Shown here piece after piece: positions 1 to 10,225 of a stretch of DNA of 64,000 nt. A model generated the notes under the pieces. The model worked only from the letters and a program-made list of their open reading frames with translations, ran no database searches and was not told the DNA's origin. Each line of letters opens with the position of its first letter. Within the stretch, counting starts at the first letter, position 1. The position numbers and the translations under genes are program-made. Origin of the DNA: Limnomonas spitsbergensis (taxonomy: Eukaryota; Chlorophyta; Chlorophyceae; Chlamydomonadales); NCBI GenBank assembly GCA_037349105.1, contig JAYJMM010000087.1:496001-560000 (forward strand), in the 5' to 3' direction.

Positions 1-3000
1 TCTGGGTGCGCCCTGTCGGCTGCGGCTACTGCTGTGATGCCTTCTTTGACGGCTAGGTCCACCATCTCGCCGACGCTGTATGCGTAGATGGGGTGCCTTG
101 ACCATCCCCTCTGCATATAATCCTCCATCCTTGTGCTGGGCTGTATGAACCCCTTGAGTGCTGCACCCAGCAGGACTGCTGTCACCGCGTCCCATGGAAA
201 GATCAGTCTGGCCACTGCCTGCATGGCTGCCGCTATGTTGACACACGTTTGCGACCTGCCCTCCAGGAGCCTGTGGTTCTGCAACCTACAAAGCCCATCT
301 TTGGACTGTGCTGGCAGAGTGATCATAGCCTCTGAAGACGATGCCTCTGGCATTTCTTCCCCCAGGCGGTACCATTGCACGAAGCACCTGCTCTCTGGCA
401 ATCTCGGCGGGTCTGGCTCAGGGCGAACCCGCCCTCTGCTGCCCGACCTGCCCCGGCGCCCTGTACCGGCCTGGGTGAACTGGGAATCCTCATTCCCTGC
501 AGCGGGCCTCTCGCCCCTGCTGCGGCTGCGCTGCAGCCCTCTGTCCTCCTCTTCCCATCTGGCAGCGCTGGACCGAGAGGTGGTACTGTGATGGGTCCTA
601 ACGGCCCCCGCTGTATTGTCCTCTGGACTCATAGCTGCTGCCCCCTTGGCCCCTGGGTGGTGATCCTGCCTGCTGAGCCCATTCCGGGTTCCAGCGGCTG
701 CTCCCGCTACCTCGCCGCCTGTGTCCGCGTTGCCCTCCGGGGTACCTGGGCAGAGCATGGCAGCTTCTTCCTCAAGCACTGTTACAGGAGCTTGAGGCTC
801 ATGGCCTTCCTCTGAGGCGCTGGTGCTGTCCCCACTGGAACTGGTTTCCCACTCGTCTACCCTGTGCTGGAGCCCTGCCTCTTGCTCTATCCTCTCAAAC
901 TCATCCATCTGGGCATTGTAGATGTCCCATTCTTTGTCGAGAAACTGCTGGAGAATGCCAGGCCATCCCTCACATGGGGCCGGGCATCCCCTTTGCTGGA
1001 GGTTCCTGAGAAACTCCACCGCATGTGCCATAGACCTGGCTGACCCTGCGGGCCGAGTACCATAGTGATTCATGGCTAGGGCCTCTACCACCATCTGCCA
1101 GTGGTGTCTTTGCTGGGCCACCTGCCCCTCTGGCACCACTTGGAACGTTACAGGCATTGCTGCGGCCTGGTAGCTCACAACTTGAGTCGCTGCGTTCTGC
1201 CCAAACCCTTCATGGACAGACATCATGCACGTGTGCCTCTCCTGGCTGACCCACCTGGAGTTGTAAGACTGCCCCGCTGGCCCTGGCCGTCCTGGCGGGC
1301 CTGGCAGCTCACTTGGTCCTGCTGCCTCCTGCCGCCTTTTCCACTCTTCAAAGGAGACCTCCTTGGCGGCCTCGTAAGCGCGCCTCATGGTGTCTTCTGA
1401 CACCTCCTGGCTCCTGCCAGGTCCCCTGACTCCCCAGCTCCTGTCTGGGCCTCCTGCTGTCAGTGATCTGTCAAACTGGCTGCTGTCCCCAGGCTGCGAT
1501 GCCTCTCCCTGCTCTGGGCACGCGTTAGCGAAGTGCCCTGGCTTCTGACAGTTGAAGCACACTCCCCCATCGTGGGGTCCGAGGACATTCCTCTGTCCCC
1601 CCATCCAGCTGCGCCCTGCCTGGGCCCTGCCCGGCGGACTCTGGCCGGAGGCTCCCCTTCTATCCTGCATTCTCTGTTCTGGCTGGTATGGCCTGGCGTG
1701 GCTACCTGTGCCTCGCTCTTGTGACCTGCCCCTGGGCTGGCTCCCACGATCCCCGCTGGGTGACTGCTGCCTCCTGCCTCTAGGCCGGTCGAAGCTATCA
1801 TCGCGGTCTGGCCGCTGGGTTCGAGCCTCCGGTGTAGGCACCGCCCCGCGGCGTTCTGCACTGCGAGTCCTCTGCGCGCTCCTGCTGCGCTCTCTGGTTT
1901 CTGTATGTACATTGTCATCTGGGGTTGACCCCCTGTGCCGCACTCGCGTTTCCCCGCTGGCCTGCCTGGCCCCGCCACTGCCCCCTGGTTCTTGCTGACC
2001 GGTGGCTTGCTGCTCCTGTTCCTGCAGCTTCTCCTGGCTCAGGCCCTCGTCCTCCTCCGCGAACTCGTCCGCGGTTTGAAACATGACTGCCATATGCCCT
2101 GCCAGCTCCGGGTCACCTGGGATTGTGGACTGCAGCGGCTCTCCTGCCTGCTGGTTCCCAAGGTTGGCATACAGCGCTCGCAGCTGGTCTGCACGCAAGA
2201 TGTACTGCTGTTGTACCTCCGTGAGCCGTATGTTGGCGTCCTGGAGGCCTGTCCACCTGACCTGCTGCAACCTCAGGTATTCAATTGTTGCAGCCGCTTG
2301 GCGGTACAGCAGCTCTTCCCTTGCCTTGACGTCATGCTGCAGCAACTCGACTGTTTGATGCAGCCGCAGCAGACGCATGTACGTTGGGCTGGTCCTTTCA
2401 TGGACATCTTCCTCCTCTGACTCTTCTGATTCTTCACTCTCCTCTTTGCTGACAAGCTCCCTCTGGCCGCGGTTTGCTGCTTCTGAGGCGTCTTCCCTAA
2501 CGCCCTCGTCAGCCGCACCGGCCATCTCGCCTTTGCCAGGCACTCGCACCTCCGAGCGCCTGATTGATCCTGCTGGTGCAGCTCTTGCTGCTGCGGCTCC
2601 TCCAAAGTCCACCCGCTTCCTGGCTCCTGGTGATGTCCCCTGGGCTGTGGGAACTGCCGCAGGCTTCTGTAGTATCCTCCGGATTCTCTGGTCACACGCC
2701 TCTGGTGAGTGCGGGCCAGGTTCTCCGCACAAGACACATGGGTAGCGTGGGCTCGCCTCTAGGCACCTCCTGATGACCTCCTTTTGGTATGGCGACTTCG
2801 CATCTGCCTTGAGTGCCATTGCTACCCCAGCATTGACCTCTGCCTGTGCTGCTGCCTGGCTTGGCTGTGACGCAGCGGCCTTGGCATCCACCTTGCCCTC
2901 CCTGGGCACTGCAGCCTGCGCTTGCCCGCACTGGCGCGGCCTGGAAGCGGTCTCCTGTGGGTCCTCACGGCTGCTCCTGCTCGCATCTGCGGTGCTTCTG

Positions 3001-4079
3001 CCTGCACCTGCGGCTGTTCCGCGACTCTGTCCCACCTTCTGGTCTGTCCTCATGGCGGCACCTGCGTGTGTGGCCATGGCGTGCTGTAAGAGCGGCTCGT
3101 GTTCTTCCTCTACCCTGGCCGCGGGCCACCCTTCACGTTCTGCAAATCCACACCGGATTCCTGCCCATGCTACCGCTGCTGCCTGGTACCCCCCTGCTGG
3201 GGATGCTAGGACCAGCGGTAGCGTCAGGTCCCTGACCCTTCGTACTGTCTGGGGACCATCTCTGGGGCGTAAGGTCAGCCTTCCTGCTGCCTCTAAAACC
3301 CCATTGTACTTGAGAAACTCTGGGTTCCCCACCAAGTGTTCGTATGCATCGGGCGGTGTTTTTACGACCCTGACCACCGTGGGTTCCATAATAGCATTGG
3401 GCCCCCCATATCCGTACACCACATAAATGAACAGCACCCCATACAGATCTGCCCCTGCATTGTCTGTTGTGCGGATCTTCTCATCCGTCCTGATCAGCTC
3501 TGCCCCCATGGCGACTAACTGTTCTGCAATGTTGACTGTGATCACATGACAGGAGCACGCTGAGTCCATGAGGGCCTTCTGAGCCACCAGGACCTTTCCC
3601 TTGACCATTAGGCCCACACATTGCTCCAGGTTGCTTCTGTCGTTCTTAAAATACTGCAGCCGTGGTGCAGCTGTGGCCACCTTGCTTTCCTGCCTGCCCT
3701 TACTGGCCTTACCCCTGTGGTCTTCTGAACCCATGGGCATAGTGGTGAATGACAGCGCCGTCAGCCTCTCGTTCAACTTGAACACCTGCAGTCGGATGTC
3801 AGACATATCGTCAGCTAATTTGCTCAAAACCAGTCTCTTTGCTCCCTTCCTGGAGGCAGGTTCCACGAGCCTTTGCTCAGGTTCCTCCTCCGGAGAGGGT
3901 TCTGGCAAGAATGACCTAGGACGAGCGTTGTGAGCCGCCTGCTTGAATCCTGCGGATTTGGGCACTAGCCCAACCTGCGTCATGAGTGCTACAGACTCGC
4001 TGAGCATCTCTGCCATAGTCTGTTGCCAGCCCTCTGGCTCGGCTTGCCCCGTTGGGCTGCTTAGGTGAGACACGTGTGC
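1..4079 (-). CDS. Retrotransposon ORF2: retropepsin-like motif plus zinc knuckles, partial
   Basis: This minus-strand frame overlaps the end of the gag-like ORF by about 20 bases in the -1 frame. It is open in every stretch I translated down to the left edge, about 1,350 codons, so its stop lies outside the window. Near 3570-3540 it reads ALMDSACSCHVI, a DSA motif at the place expected for the DSG/DTG active site of a retroviral-type aspartic protease. A Glu-rich helical stretch follows near 2440-2000. Near 2745-2700 there is a C-X2-C-X5-H-X4-C finger (CVLC...H...C), and near 1560-1512 a canonical C-X2-C-X4-H-X4-C knuckle (CFNCQKPGHFANAC). No reverse transcriptase, RNase H or integrase motif is visible, so these may lie further left. 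Expression by -1 frameshifting or splicing is inferred; I found no clear slippery heptamer. It could also be a second gag-like gene. Confidence 0.6.
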
Positions 4080-7000
4080 CGCTTGCTGAGCCTGACCCCC
4101 AGGCCAGGCCCTGGCCGTTGGTACTGCCTGTTGTTCTGATTCCGCTCATACGGTCTGCCTGAAGGCTGACCCTGCTGCGGCCTTGGTGGGAGCGGGTACT
4201 GCTGCTGCTGCGGCCTGGGCTGCCCAGCTGTAATGTCAGCAGCAAGTGGCGTCGGCCTACGCTCATCCCTGGGTCTGGGCGCCCTGCAATCCCTGGCCAG
4301 GTGCGCCGTGCTACCACACTGGTAGCATGCCTTGACTGCCCCTGCAGCGCCTTCTGCGCTGTAATTTGGTGCTCCTGATTGATCTGCCCAGGTAACTCCT
4401 CTGGGTTTGTCACTCCGCTGTTGCTGGGCAGCTGCTGCTCCCGCGGGGTTCCCTGCCCCTTCAAGGCGTGTCCGCATCTCCCACTGTCCTGTTCTCTCCT
4501 TCCTTGTTCTGTTGGACTGCGCCTCCCCCTGGCCAGGCCCACTGGCCATCTGTTTGAGGCTTGCGCCTCCTAGATCCCCCATTTCCAGGGCAAACTTCTC
4601 CCACAGCACCACCTGCTGTGTGAGCACTGCAATCTGATCTTCGTCTGTCATGCTGAGGTACCCTGGGACGGTCATAACAAACTTGCTCAGTTTGGCCTTA
4701 GCGAGCGCTGGAAGTCCATCATGGAACAGATGCGAGACCGAGTGCCTCCTGCCAAAGTGGTCCACTGCATCCCTTGAGATCTGCAGCAACTCTGCTGTCG
4801 ACAGCACTCTGTGAGCAAATGCTTCCACCGTCTCCTCTGGCTTGACGTCAGGGTCGAGAGTGGTCTTCACCCCTAGCCTGAGGTTGGAAATGGCTGTCCT
4901 TTCATCCGAGTTTGGCTTTCCCACTTCTGCTTGAACCACTTTGATCCACAAGGTTAGCAGTGAGGCCTCACAACACTGCTCCTCTGCTGGGGCAACCCAC
5001 ATCCCCCTTATCCTTTCTGCTTCTCTGGCAGCCCTGTCTCCTGCATGGGGCGCCGCCCTGATGGCTACCATCAGTGGCCCCACGCTAGCCGGCTTGCTGT
5101 CCCATAGCTTGACCAGTGATTTCACCAACATCGTCATGGCTGATGGCGACTGGCACGACCCAGCTATTTCTCCGGCCACCACAGCCAGCGCTGGCGGGTC
5201 ATCTGACAGCGCCAGCCTGTTGTGCGATCCCCAATATCCACATGCCTGGCAATATTTCCTAGCTGCAACCGCGCCTGGGTGCGACATATCCAACACTGGC
5301 ACGTTGCCTTGGATGGCTGGGATTTTGGTGAATTTGGCTACCCCTGCCAGCTGCAGGACCATCTGCTGCTGCAGCTGCAGGTTCGCCCTTGCCTGCTCCC
5401 TCTCGAGCCTCTTCATTTCCTGGTCGCTGGACTCCTGCCTGGCTCCTGGCCTGCGTCTGTCCGCTCCTCCTGGTCCCGAATCAACTGATTCTGACCGCGA
5501 CCTAGAACCTCCACCACCGCCCCTCGATGGGCTGCGACCTGAATGGTATCTGTCGTGTCTGTAATAATCCTCCTCCTGATCATGATCTTCTCGTGATGGC
5601 TGCCTGCCTGCCCTTCCTGCAGAGCTTCTACTTCCCTCGGGTGGCAGCCGTTCTGATTCGCTTCTGCCTGGTCTGCTGTCAGAGCCAGGCCTCCAAGACT
5701 GCGCTCTGCCCGGCTCTGCCTGTCCCCTGGGCAGCTCCTGGTCTTGCCGTTCCTGCCTCACCCCTCTGCTGTGTTCCGCTGGTCCCCTGGGGTGCTCCTG
5801 GCTTTGCTGGCTTGGCTGTTCCCTGCCATCTGCCTGCTCTCTGGGCGGCTCCTGGCTATGCTGGCTTGGCTGTTCTCTGTTGTATGCCTGCCCCCTGGGC
5901 GGCTCCTGGCCCTGCCAACCTGGCTGCGTCCCGCCTGTGTAATTCCTGGCATAGGAATCAGACTGCGTTTCCTCTCTGGCTTCCTGTATTCTTGGACCAC
6001 TGCTCCGTGCGCTGCCTGCAGGCTCATTCCTCCTGGTTCCACTTGCTGTGCCCGTCTGCCTGTTCCTCAGGAATTCCTTGATGTAATCCACCTGGGTTTC
6101 CTGGTATGTGTTCTCTTTGTCCTCGACTATGCGTAGCAACGCATAAGACTCTTGCCTGCTTGCTCTGCGTGTTGCTGTGCCTTGCTCTGCCATCCTGGCG
6201 AGTGATCGGCTAGTCAACTCCGCCCTTTCGCTGGCGGCTGGACTGCTGGCTCTGGGCGCTTCCCTGCCCCTTGGTCGCCCCCTGAGGCTTGGCTCGCTGC
6301 TGACCTCGAAGGCCTCTGATCTGAGTGCCGGGGTTGGCGCGGCTCTTGCCTGCTGCTGCCACCTTTGCACCTCCCTGAGCTCCTCCGGTCGCTGCACTGC
6401 TGTTTCAAATCCTTCCCATGCCTGATCCTCCTCCTCTTCCGGCTCGGATCCAGGTTCCACTTGATTTCCTGTTACCTCGTTGCACCACTCGTCTGCGAAG
6501 GCCTTAACAGCCAGTGCTACTTCGCGTCCCGCCCTTCCCTTGGACACCTGTCCAAGGGCGGCTAACAGCGTTGCCCTGTCCTGCCCTGTGTGGGGGATAC
6601 CCAGCATGGCCTTTGTTGCCCATCCCCGCAGATGATGGGCCTTGAACTCCTCAATAGCTGTGACCTGGTCCTGGAAATGCAGGAACGTCCTGGAGCAAAC
6701 TTGCTTCCACAGATCCGTTGCCCACTGCAAAATTCCTGTCCAACCGATCGGCTGCATATGTACTTCTGACTCCTTTTTGCTGCACACTGCTCCCCCAGCC
6801 CTGGAGCGCTCTGGCTCACTAGGGCTGGTATCCTGCGCTCCTGATGGATCGTGAAAAAATCCTCGCAGGATTTCCTTGTGGCTGTCGTCTCTCTGCGTCA
6901 GGCTGCTAGATCCCTCCTTGGATTTCTGCACAGGTCTGCCCACACTGGGCGGAAACCTGGACAGCGGCGTCCCATAGACTGTGGATCCAGCTCCTCTTCT

Positions 7001-7819
7001 GACCAGCACCCTGCGCGGTCGCAGCTGCTGCCTTGGGCGCAGTCCTGTCTTAGACTGCTGCCCCTTCTCTTCTTGAACTGGGTCTGACAGTTCTTCCTCG
7101 GATATTTGGTCAGCCCAGGGATTTCCTACCGGCACAGCTGATTTTTTCCTTTCCTTGCCGACCTGCGAGCTCTGCCTGCCCGCTGCTGGCTGGGGCTCAG
7201 CTTCCTCGTGTTTGACCCCTGCAGGCATACTCCTGGCCTCCATTTCCTCTGCTTTCATTCGCTGTTTGTCTGGGCAGGTTTTATCACAGCCTGCAACCGC
7301 TCTTGGTGCTGCGGCTTCCTCGGCCCTTTGATCCGGCTGACTGGGTTCGTCTTTGACCCGTTGCGCAACCCTGGACACCCTGGGTGGATTCTGCTGGGGC
7401 GTGGCCTTGGGCTCGCAGCTCTGCCGCGTGTCACAGCTCTGGGACACCTCTGTTGCTTGATCCAAAATCAGCTCTGGTGTTCCAGCCTGAGTCTGCCACT
7501 GCTCGAATTCCAGGCTGCCCCTGAAATCGGCGGGCACTGGACCCCCTCGGCCGATGCCTTTGCGCGTCACCAGCGCTGAGCCGTCTGCCTGCGCCCCTGC
7601 CTCTCTGGGCGGTACGCGACCCGGCTCTGGCACCTTGCAGTTTCCAGCGGGCGGTTCCACTGGCCCTGCCAGCTTCGCCGCCACCAACAGTGCTTCTGCA
7701 GCCAGCTCATCACTAGCCTCCATCAGGTTTACACCCGGCTCCAGCCCCCTCAGACGCCCACTTCTCCGTTGGGCGTCAGGGTGCTGGTGCCTATCGGGAT
7801 TTAGATCTACGTCTGTCAT
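4061..7819 (-). CDS. Gag-like polyprotein of an LTR-type retrotransposon
   Basis: This is a single uninterrupted ORF of 1252 codons starting with ATG. The first 800 residues or so are low complexity, rich in Glu, Arg, Gln and Ser, and include SRS/RSR stretches and repeated QEPPRxQA-type units around residues 640-710. A helical region without internal repeats (about 830-1110) resembles a capsid domain in position, but I cannot assign it to a family. A CCHC zinc knuckle (CYQCGSTAHLARDC) lies near residue 1163 and would bind nucleic acid during particle assembly. The C-terminus is Gln/Pro/Arg rich. The next ORF overlaps its end in the -1 frame and carries a protease-like motif, the usual gag-pro order. 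The intact frame suggests a young copy. The superfamily (Ty3 or Ty1) cannot be set without the polymerase. Confidence 0.7.
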   Translation of the reverse strand: MTDVDLNPDRHQHPDAQRRSGRLRGLEPGVNLMEASDELAAEALLVAAKLAGPVEPPAGNCKVPEPGRVPPREAGAQADGSALVTRKGIGRGGPVPADFRGSLEFEQWQTQAGTPELILDQATEVSQSCDTRQSCEPKATPQQNPPRVSRVAQRVKDEPSQPDQRAEEAAAPRAVAGCDKTCPDKQRMKAEEMEARSMPAGVKHEEAEPQPAAGRQSSQVGKERKKSAVPVGNPWADQISEEELSDPVQEEKGQQSKTGLRPRQQLRPRRVLVRRGAGSTVYGTPLSRFPPSVGRPVQKSKEGSSSLTQRDDSHKEILRGFFHDPSGAQDTSPSEPERSRAGGAVCSKKESEVHMQPIGWTGILQWATDLWKQVCSRTFLHFQDQVTAIEEFKAHHLRGWATKAMLGIPHTGQDRATLLAALGQVSKGRAGREVALAVKAFADEWCNEVTGNQVEPGSEPEEEEDQAWEGFETAVQRPEELREVQRWQQQARAAPTPALRSEAFEVSSEPSLRGRPRGREAPRASSPAASERAELTSRSLARMAEQGTATRRASRQESYALLRIVEDKENTYQETQVDYIKEFLRNRQTGTASGTRRNEPAGSARSSGPRIQEAREETQSDSYARNYTGGTQPGWQGQEPPRGQAYNREQPSQHSQEPPREQADGREQPSQQSQEHPRGPAEHSRGVRQERQDQELPRGQAEPGRAQSWRPGSDSRPGRSESERLPPEGSRSSAGRAGRQPSREDHDQEEDYYRHDRYHSGRSPSRGGGGGSRSRSESVDSGPGGADRRRPGARQESSDQEMKRLEREQARANLQLQQQMVLQLAGVAKFTKIPAIQGNVPVLDMSHPGAVAARKYCQACGYWGSHNRLALSDDPPALAVVAGEIAGSCQSPSAMTMLVKSLVKLWDSKPASVGPLMVAIRAAPHAGDRAAREAERIRGMWVAPAEEQCCEASLLTLWIKVVQAEVGKPNSDERTAISNLRLGVKTTLDPDVKPEETVEAFAHRVLSTAELLQISRDAVDHFGRRHSVSHLFHDGLPALAKAKLSKFVMTVPGYLSMTDEDQIAVLTQQVVLWEKFALEMGDLGGASLKQMASGPGQGEAQSNRTRKERTGQWEMRTRLEGAGNPAGAAAAQQQRSDKPRGVTWADQSGAPNYSAEGAAGAVKACYQCGSTAHLARDCRAPRPRDERRPTPLAADITAGQPRPQQQQYPLPPRPQQGQPSGRPYERNQNNRQYQRPGPGLGVRLSKRHTCLT

Positions 7820-8514
7820 TCTACAGGCAATTAACGAACCGCACGGTCCTGCAAGCGTGCTGGCGACACCCTCTACAAGATCTGCTAACGCTAGGCTTCT
7901 GCCCCCTTGTTCCTACTGCAATCTGGTGAGGACTTTGCAAGTCAAGATCGGATGGCAGGTACAGCACTATGCAGGAAAGGCCTCGCCTTCCCGCTTTTCT
8001 GCTCACTAGTTTCAATCTGGCGGAATCCTCCTTCGCCCTTTCAGTTCTTCCCACCTTGCTGGCCGGGCTGCTTCTAGATGTCTCACGTCCCGCGTGGATG
8101 TCACACGCCCTGCGTGGATGTTGCCTTTTGCGTAGCGTCCGCTCAGCTCTGCGTTCCTGCGGGGATCCTTTGGCACACCCACAAGATTTCAAACTTGGAT
8201 GTTCTATCCACAAGTTTACTTCTGTCAATGATGAGAAATTGGATCCACCTGATCTCAATCCGCAGTCACACAGGGAATTATCTGCTGGGTGTATAAATCC
8301 ACAGCCAGATCTTCAAGTCACTTCTGGACTCAACACTAAGCTGCCACGCTCAGTGATTCTCAGAGTTTAACTTGGCAATCTCTCTCTGGAGATTACCACA
8401 GCAAAGTGCAGTTCAAACGCTGTCCAAGGTCGCTTGCATGCAAACAAAATTCCAATTCCGTTGCACAAACACCTTTAGCAGGAATTGGCAAATCAAGCTG
8501 ATCAGGCTAGATCT
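7820..8514 (-). other. Presumed leader between repeat A and the gag-like ORF
   Basis: No convincing gene is seen. If repeat A is the 5' LTR of the minus-strand element, this is its untranslated leader. A 145-codon frame at 8258-7821 ends two bases before the gag ATG but shows no domain. I could not recognise a primer-binding site next to repeat A. Confidence 0.35.
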
Positions 8515-9252
8515 ACTTCGTCCCTTTCTAAAGGACACGCGATGTGCGCTTCAGGTCCGTGGCGGACTTCTTTCCTCACGGCAGTGACGGACGCCTACGG
8601 GCAGGCTCAGTGACTACACACTGGCTGCGAGTGCTCAGCGAGTTAAGCAGCGTAGCCGGCTATTTGGTTGTATGGCAATTGACTAAGGGAGCACAGGCCT
8701 TCTGGCCGTCTGGGCGCGATCCAGCTGGGCTATGTTAAGGGCACTTACCGCGCGACTCGCGGTGAGGGTGACGTGACGTGGACTGCGTACTTCTTGTTCG
8801 GCAGGGTCTCGGGCCTCTTGCTAGGTACTTGTCTCCAGCTATCTCAGCGGGAGCTGAGCTAGTCTTGACTTGAGTAAAGGTACTGACTTATGTGAACGTA
8901 GGAGGCTTCATACACAGATGACTGCCGGTGCTTGTTACAGATAGAGGTCTGTCCTTTAGAAAGGGACGAAGTAACTAGCCAAGGCAATTGCCGGGATACA
9001 GGGACCCGGCAGGCCCAATACAGAGTACGGTAGAACCTGTCAAACTTATCCTGCGTAAGCGGGTTTCTAGGTCTCAGTTCAAATCCGGAGGCTCCGCAGA
9101 GAAGCTGCGGAGTCACCGAGGCCGCTAACTGCGGTCTAAACGGTTCTGTCACGTATACGGTAATATACCGTGACATAGTGTATCAAGTGCCTGTACCGGT
9201 TTACGGGCACATGTCCCATGCTTCAAGTGTGATGCTCTGTTGGACTGTAAAA
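8515..9252 (-). repeat. Repeat family R copy A (candidate LTR or retroposon)
   Basis: This segment is shared, with moderate divergence, with 48561-50849. Both copies begin at ACTTCGTCCCTTTC and end at TTGGACTGTAAA, which defines about 738 bp. It lies upstream of the minus-strand gag ORF, where a 5' LTR is expected, so copy B would be a solo LTR. The first 458 bp are bounded by a perfect 22-bp inverted repeat (8515-8536 and 8951-8972). A second palindrome around 9150-9176 centres on GTATACGGTAATATAC. The last 70 bp also occur alone at 27981-28045. A SINE or other retroposon is an alternative, because an AGTTCAAATCC B-box-like string occurs near 9078. Confidence 0.6.
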
Positions 9253-10225
9253 ACTTCACAAAACTTCACAAAGGACCAGCCACCTGGGGGTGCTCTAGCC
9301 ATCTCCTCCTCGGTGACCCTAATAACTGAGAGCTGGAGGCCACTGCCCTGAACTGAGCAGCCTTGCTAGCTAACGGCACCGGTAGTGCTCATCAGAGTCA
9401 CCAGTAGACAGCAGTGTTATGCTGAACCACTTGATCAGACTTGACAAGGATCAATGTACGGATGTCGAATCAAACAGTCACACGTTTTTACATTTGCGGT
9501 TTAAATTCATATCGCGCACTCCGAAAATGCTTGTTTGGGCCTCTGACCGACACCGCGCGCATCGTCGATTGAACTCAGGTGTCGGACTTGGAATCTTTGC
9601 TATCCCGGTGTCTCCTTATGTTCCTTTCCCCCCTTCTTCCTTTCAGTCTCTTATTTTCTCCCTTGGGCCCAGTTGGGCGCCGACGCGCCCGAGCTTCGAG
9701 CGGGCCCAGAGGTGTAACGTTATTGACTTGCGCGCAGCAATGTCCGCGCAGGCAAACACAAATTAAAATTGAGCAAAGTCTGCCGCGTTTTACGGTTGTG
9801 GCAAGTAATTGCTCCGAGTGACCGAGTAACTGCCAACTAGGGCCCCGTTACATGAACGAGGATCTGGGAGAGAATGGGAATGGCTGACGGCACCTCAAAG
9901 CAAAGATATGCAACGCTATACCCCAGCACATTTCAATGTACTTCAGCCACCAGCGAAGCCTCATTACATGGGCACGCGTACCGTTTCAGCCAGTTTGCAT
10001 GGCTGTGGGCATCTCAAGGCCCAATTGTAGAGCTATGTCAAGACAGGTCACAGGTATAAAACCCACTCCGCTTCAAGTACCCAACCAAAACTGATGACCC
10101 CTATGGGGCTCACAAAACCTTCTGCAGGCCTTTTCAAGCCGCGGGCCCAGAGACGTAACTTCATTATTAAACCCTCCCAGACAGAAGAAAGCGGCTCTTA
10201 TGAGATACCCAGAAATTTAGAGGTC
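9253..10225. other. Gene-free interval with dispersed-repeat copies
   Basis: Between repeat A and the end of the SDR gene I see no supported gene. It holds one good and one partial copy of the dispersed GGGCCCAGAGGTGTAA family (9667-9735 and about 10130-10165). The rest is unique-looking. Confidence 0.5.
9600..9740 (+). repeat. Dispersed repeat family D, copy 1
   Basis: A pyrimidine-rich lead-in (about 9603-9662) is followed by a GC-rich core containing AGTTGGGCGCC, then GGGCCCAGAGGTGTAACG and TTATTGAC. The same order recurs at 27440-27575, 29505-29565, 34240-34370, 35440-35640 (reverse) and 58240-58372. Confidence 0.6.
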
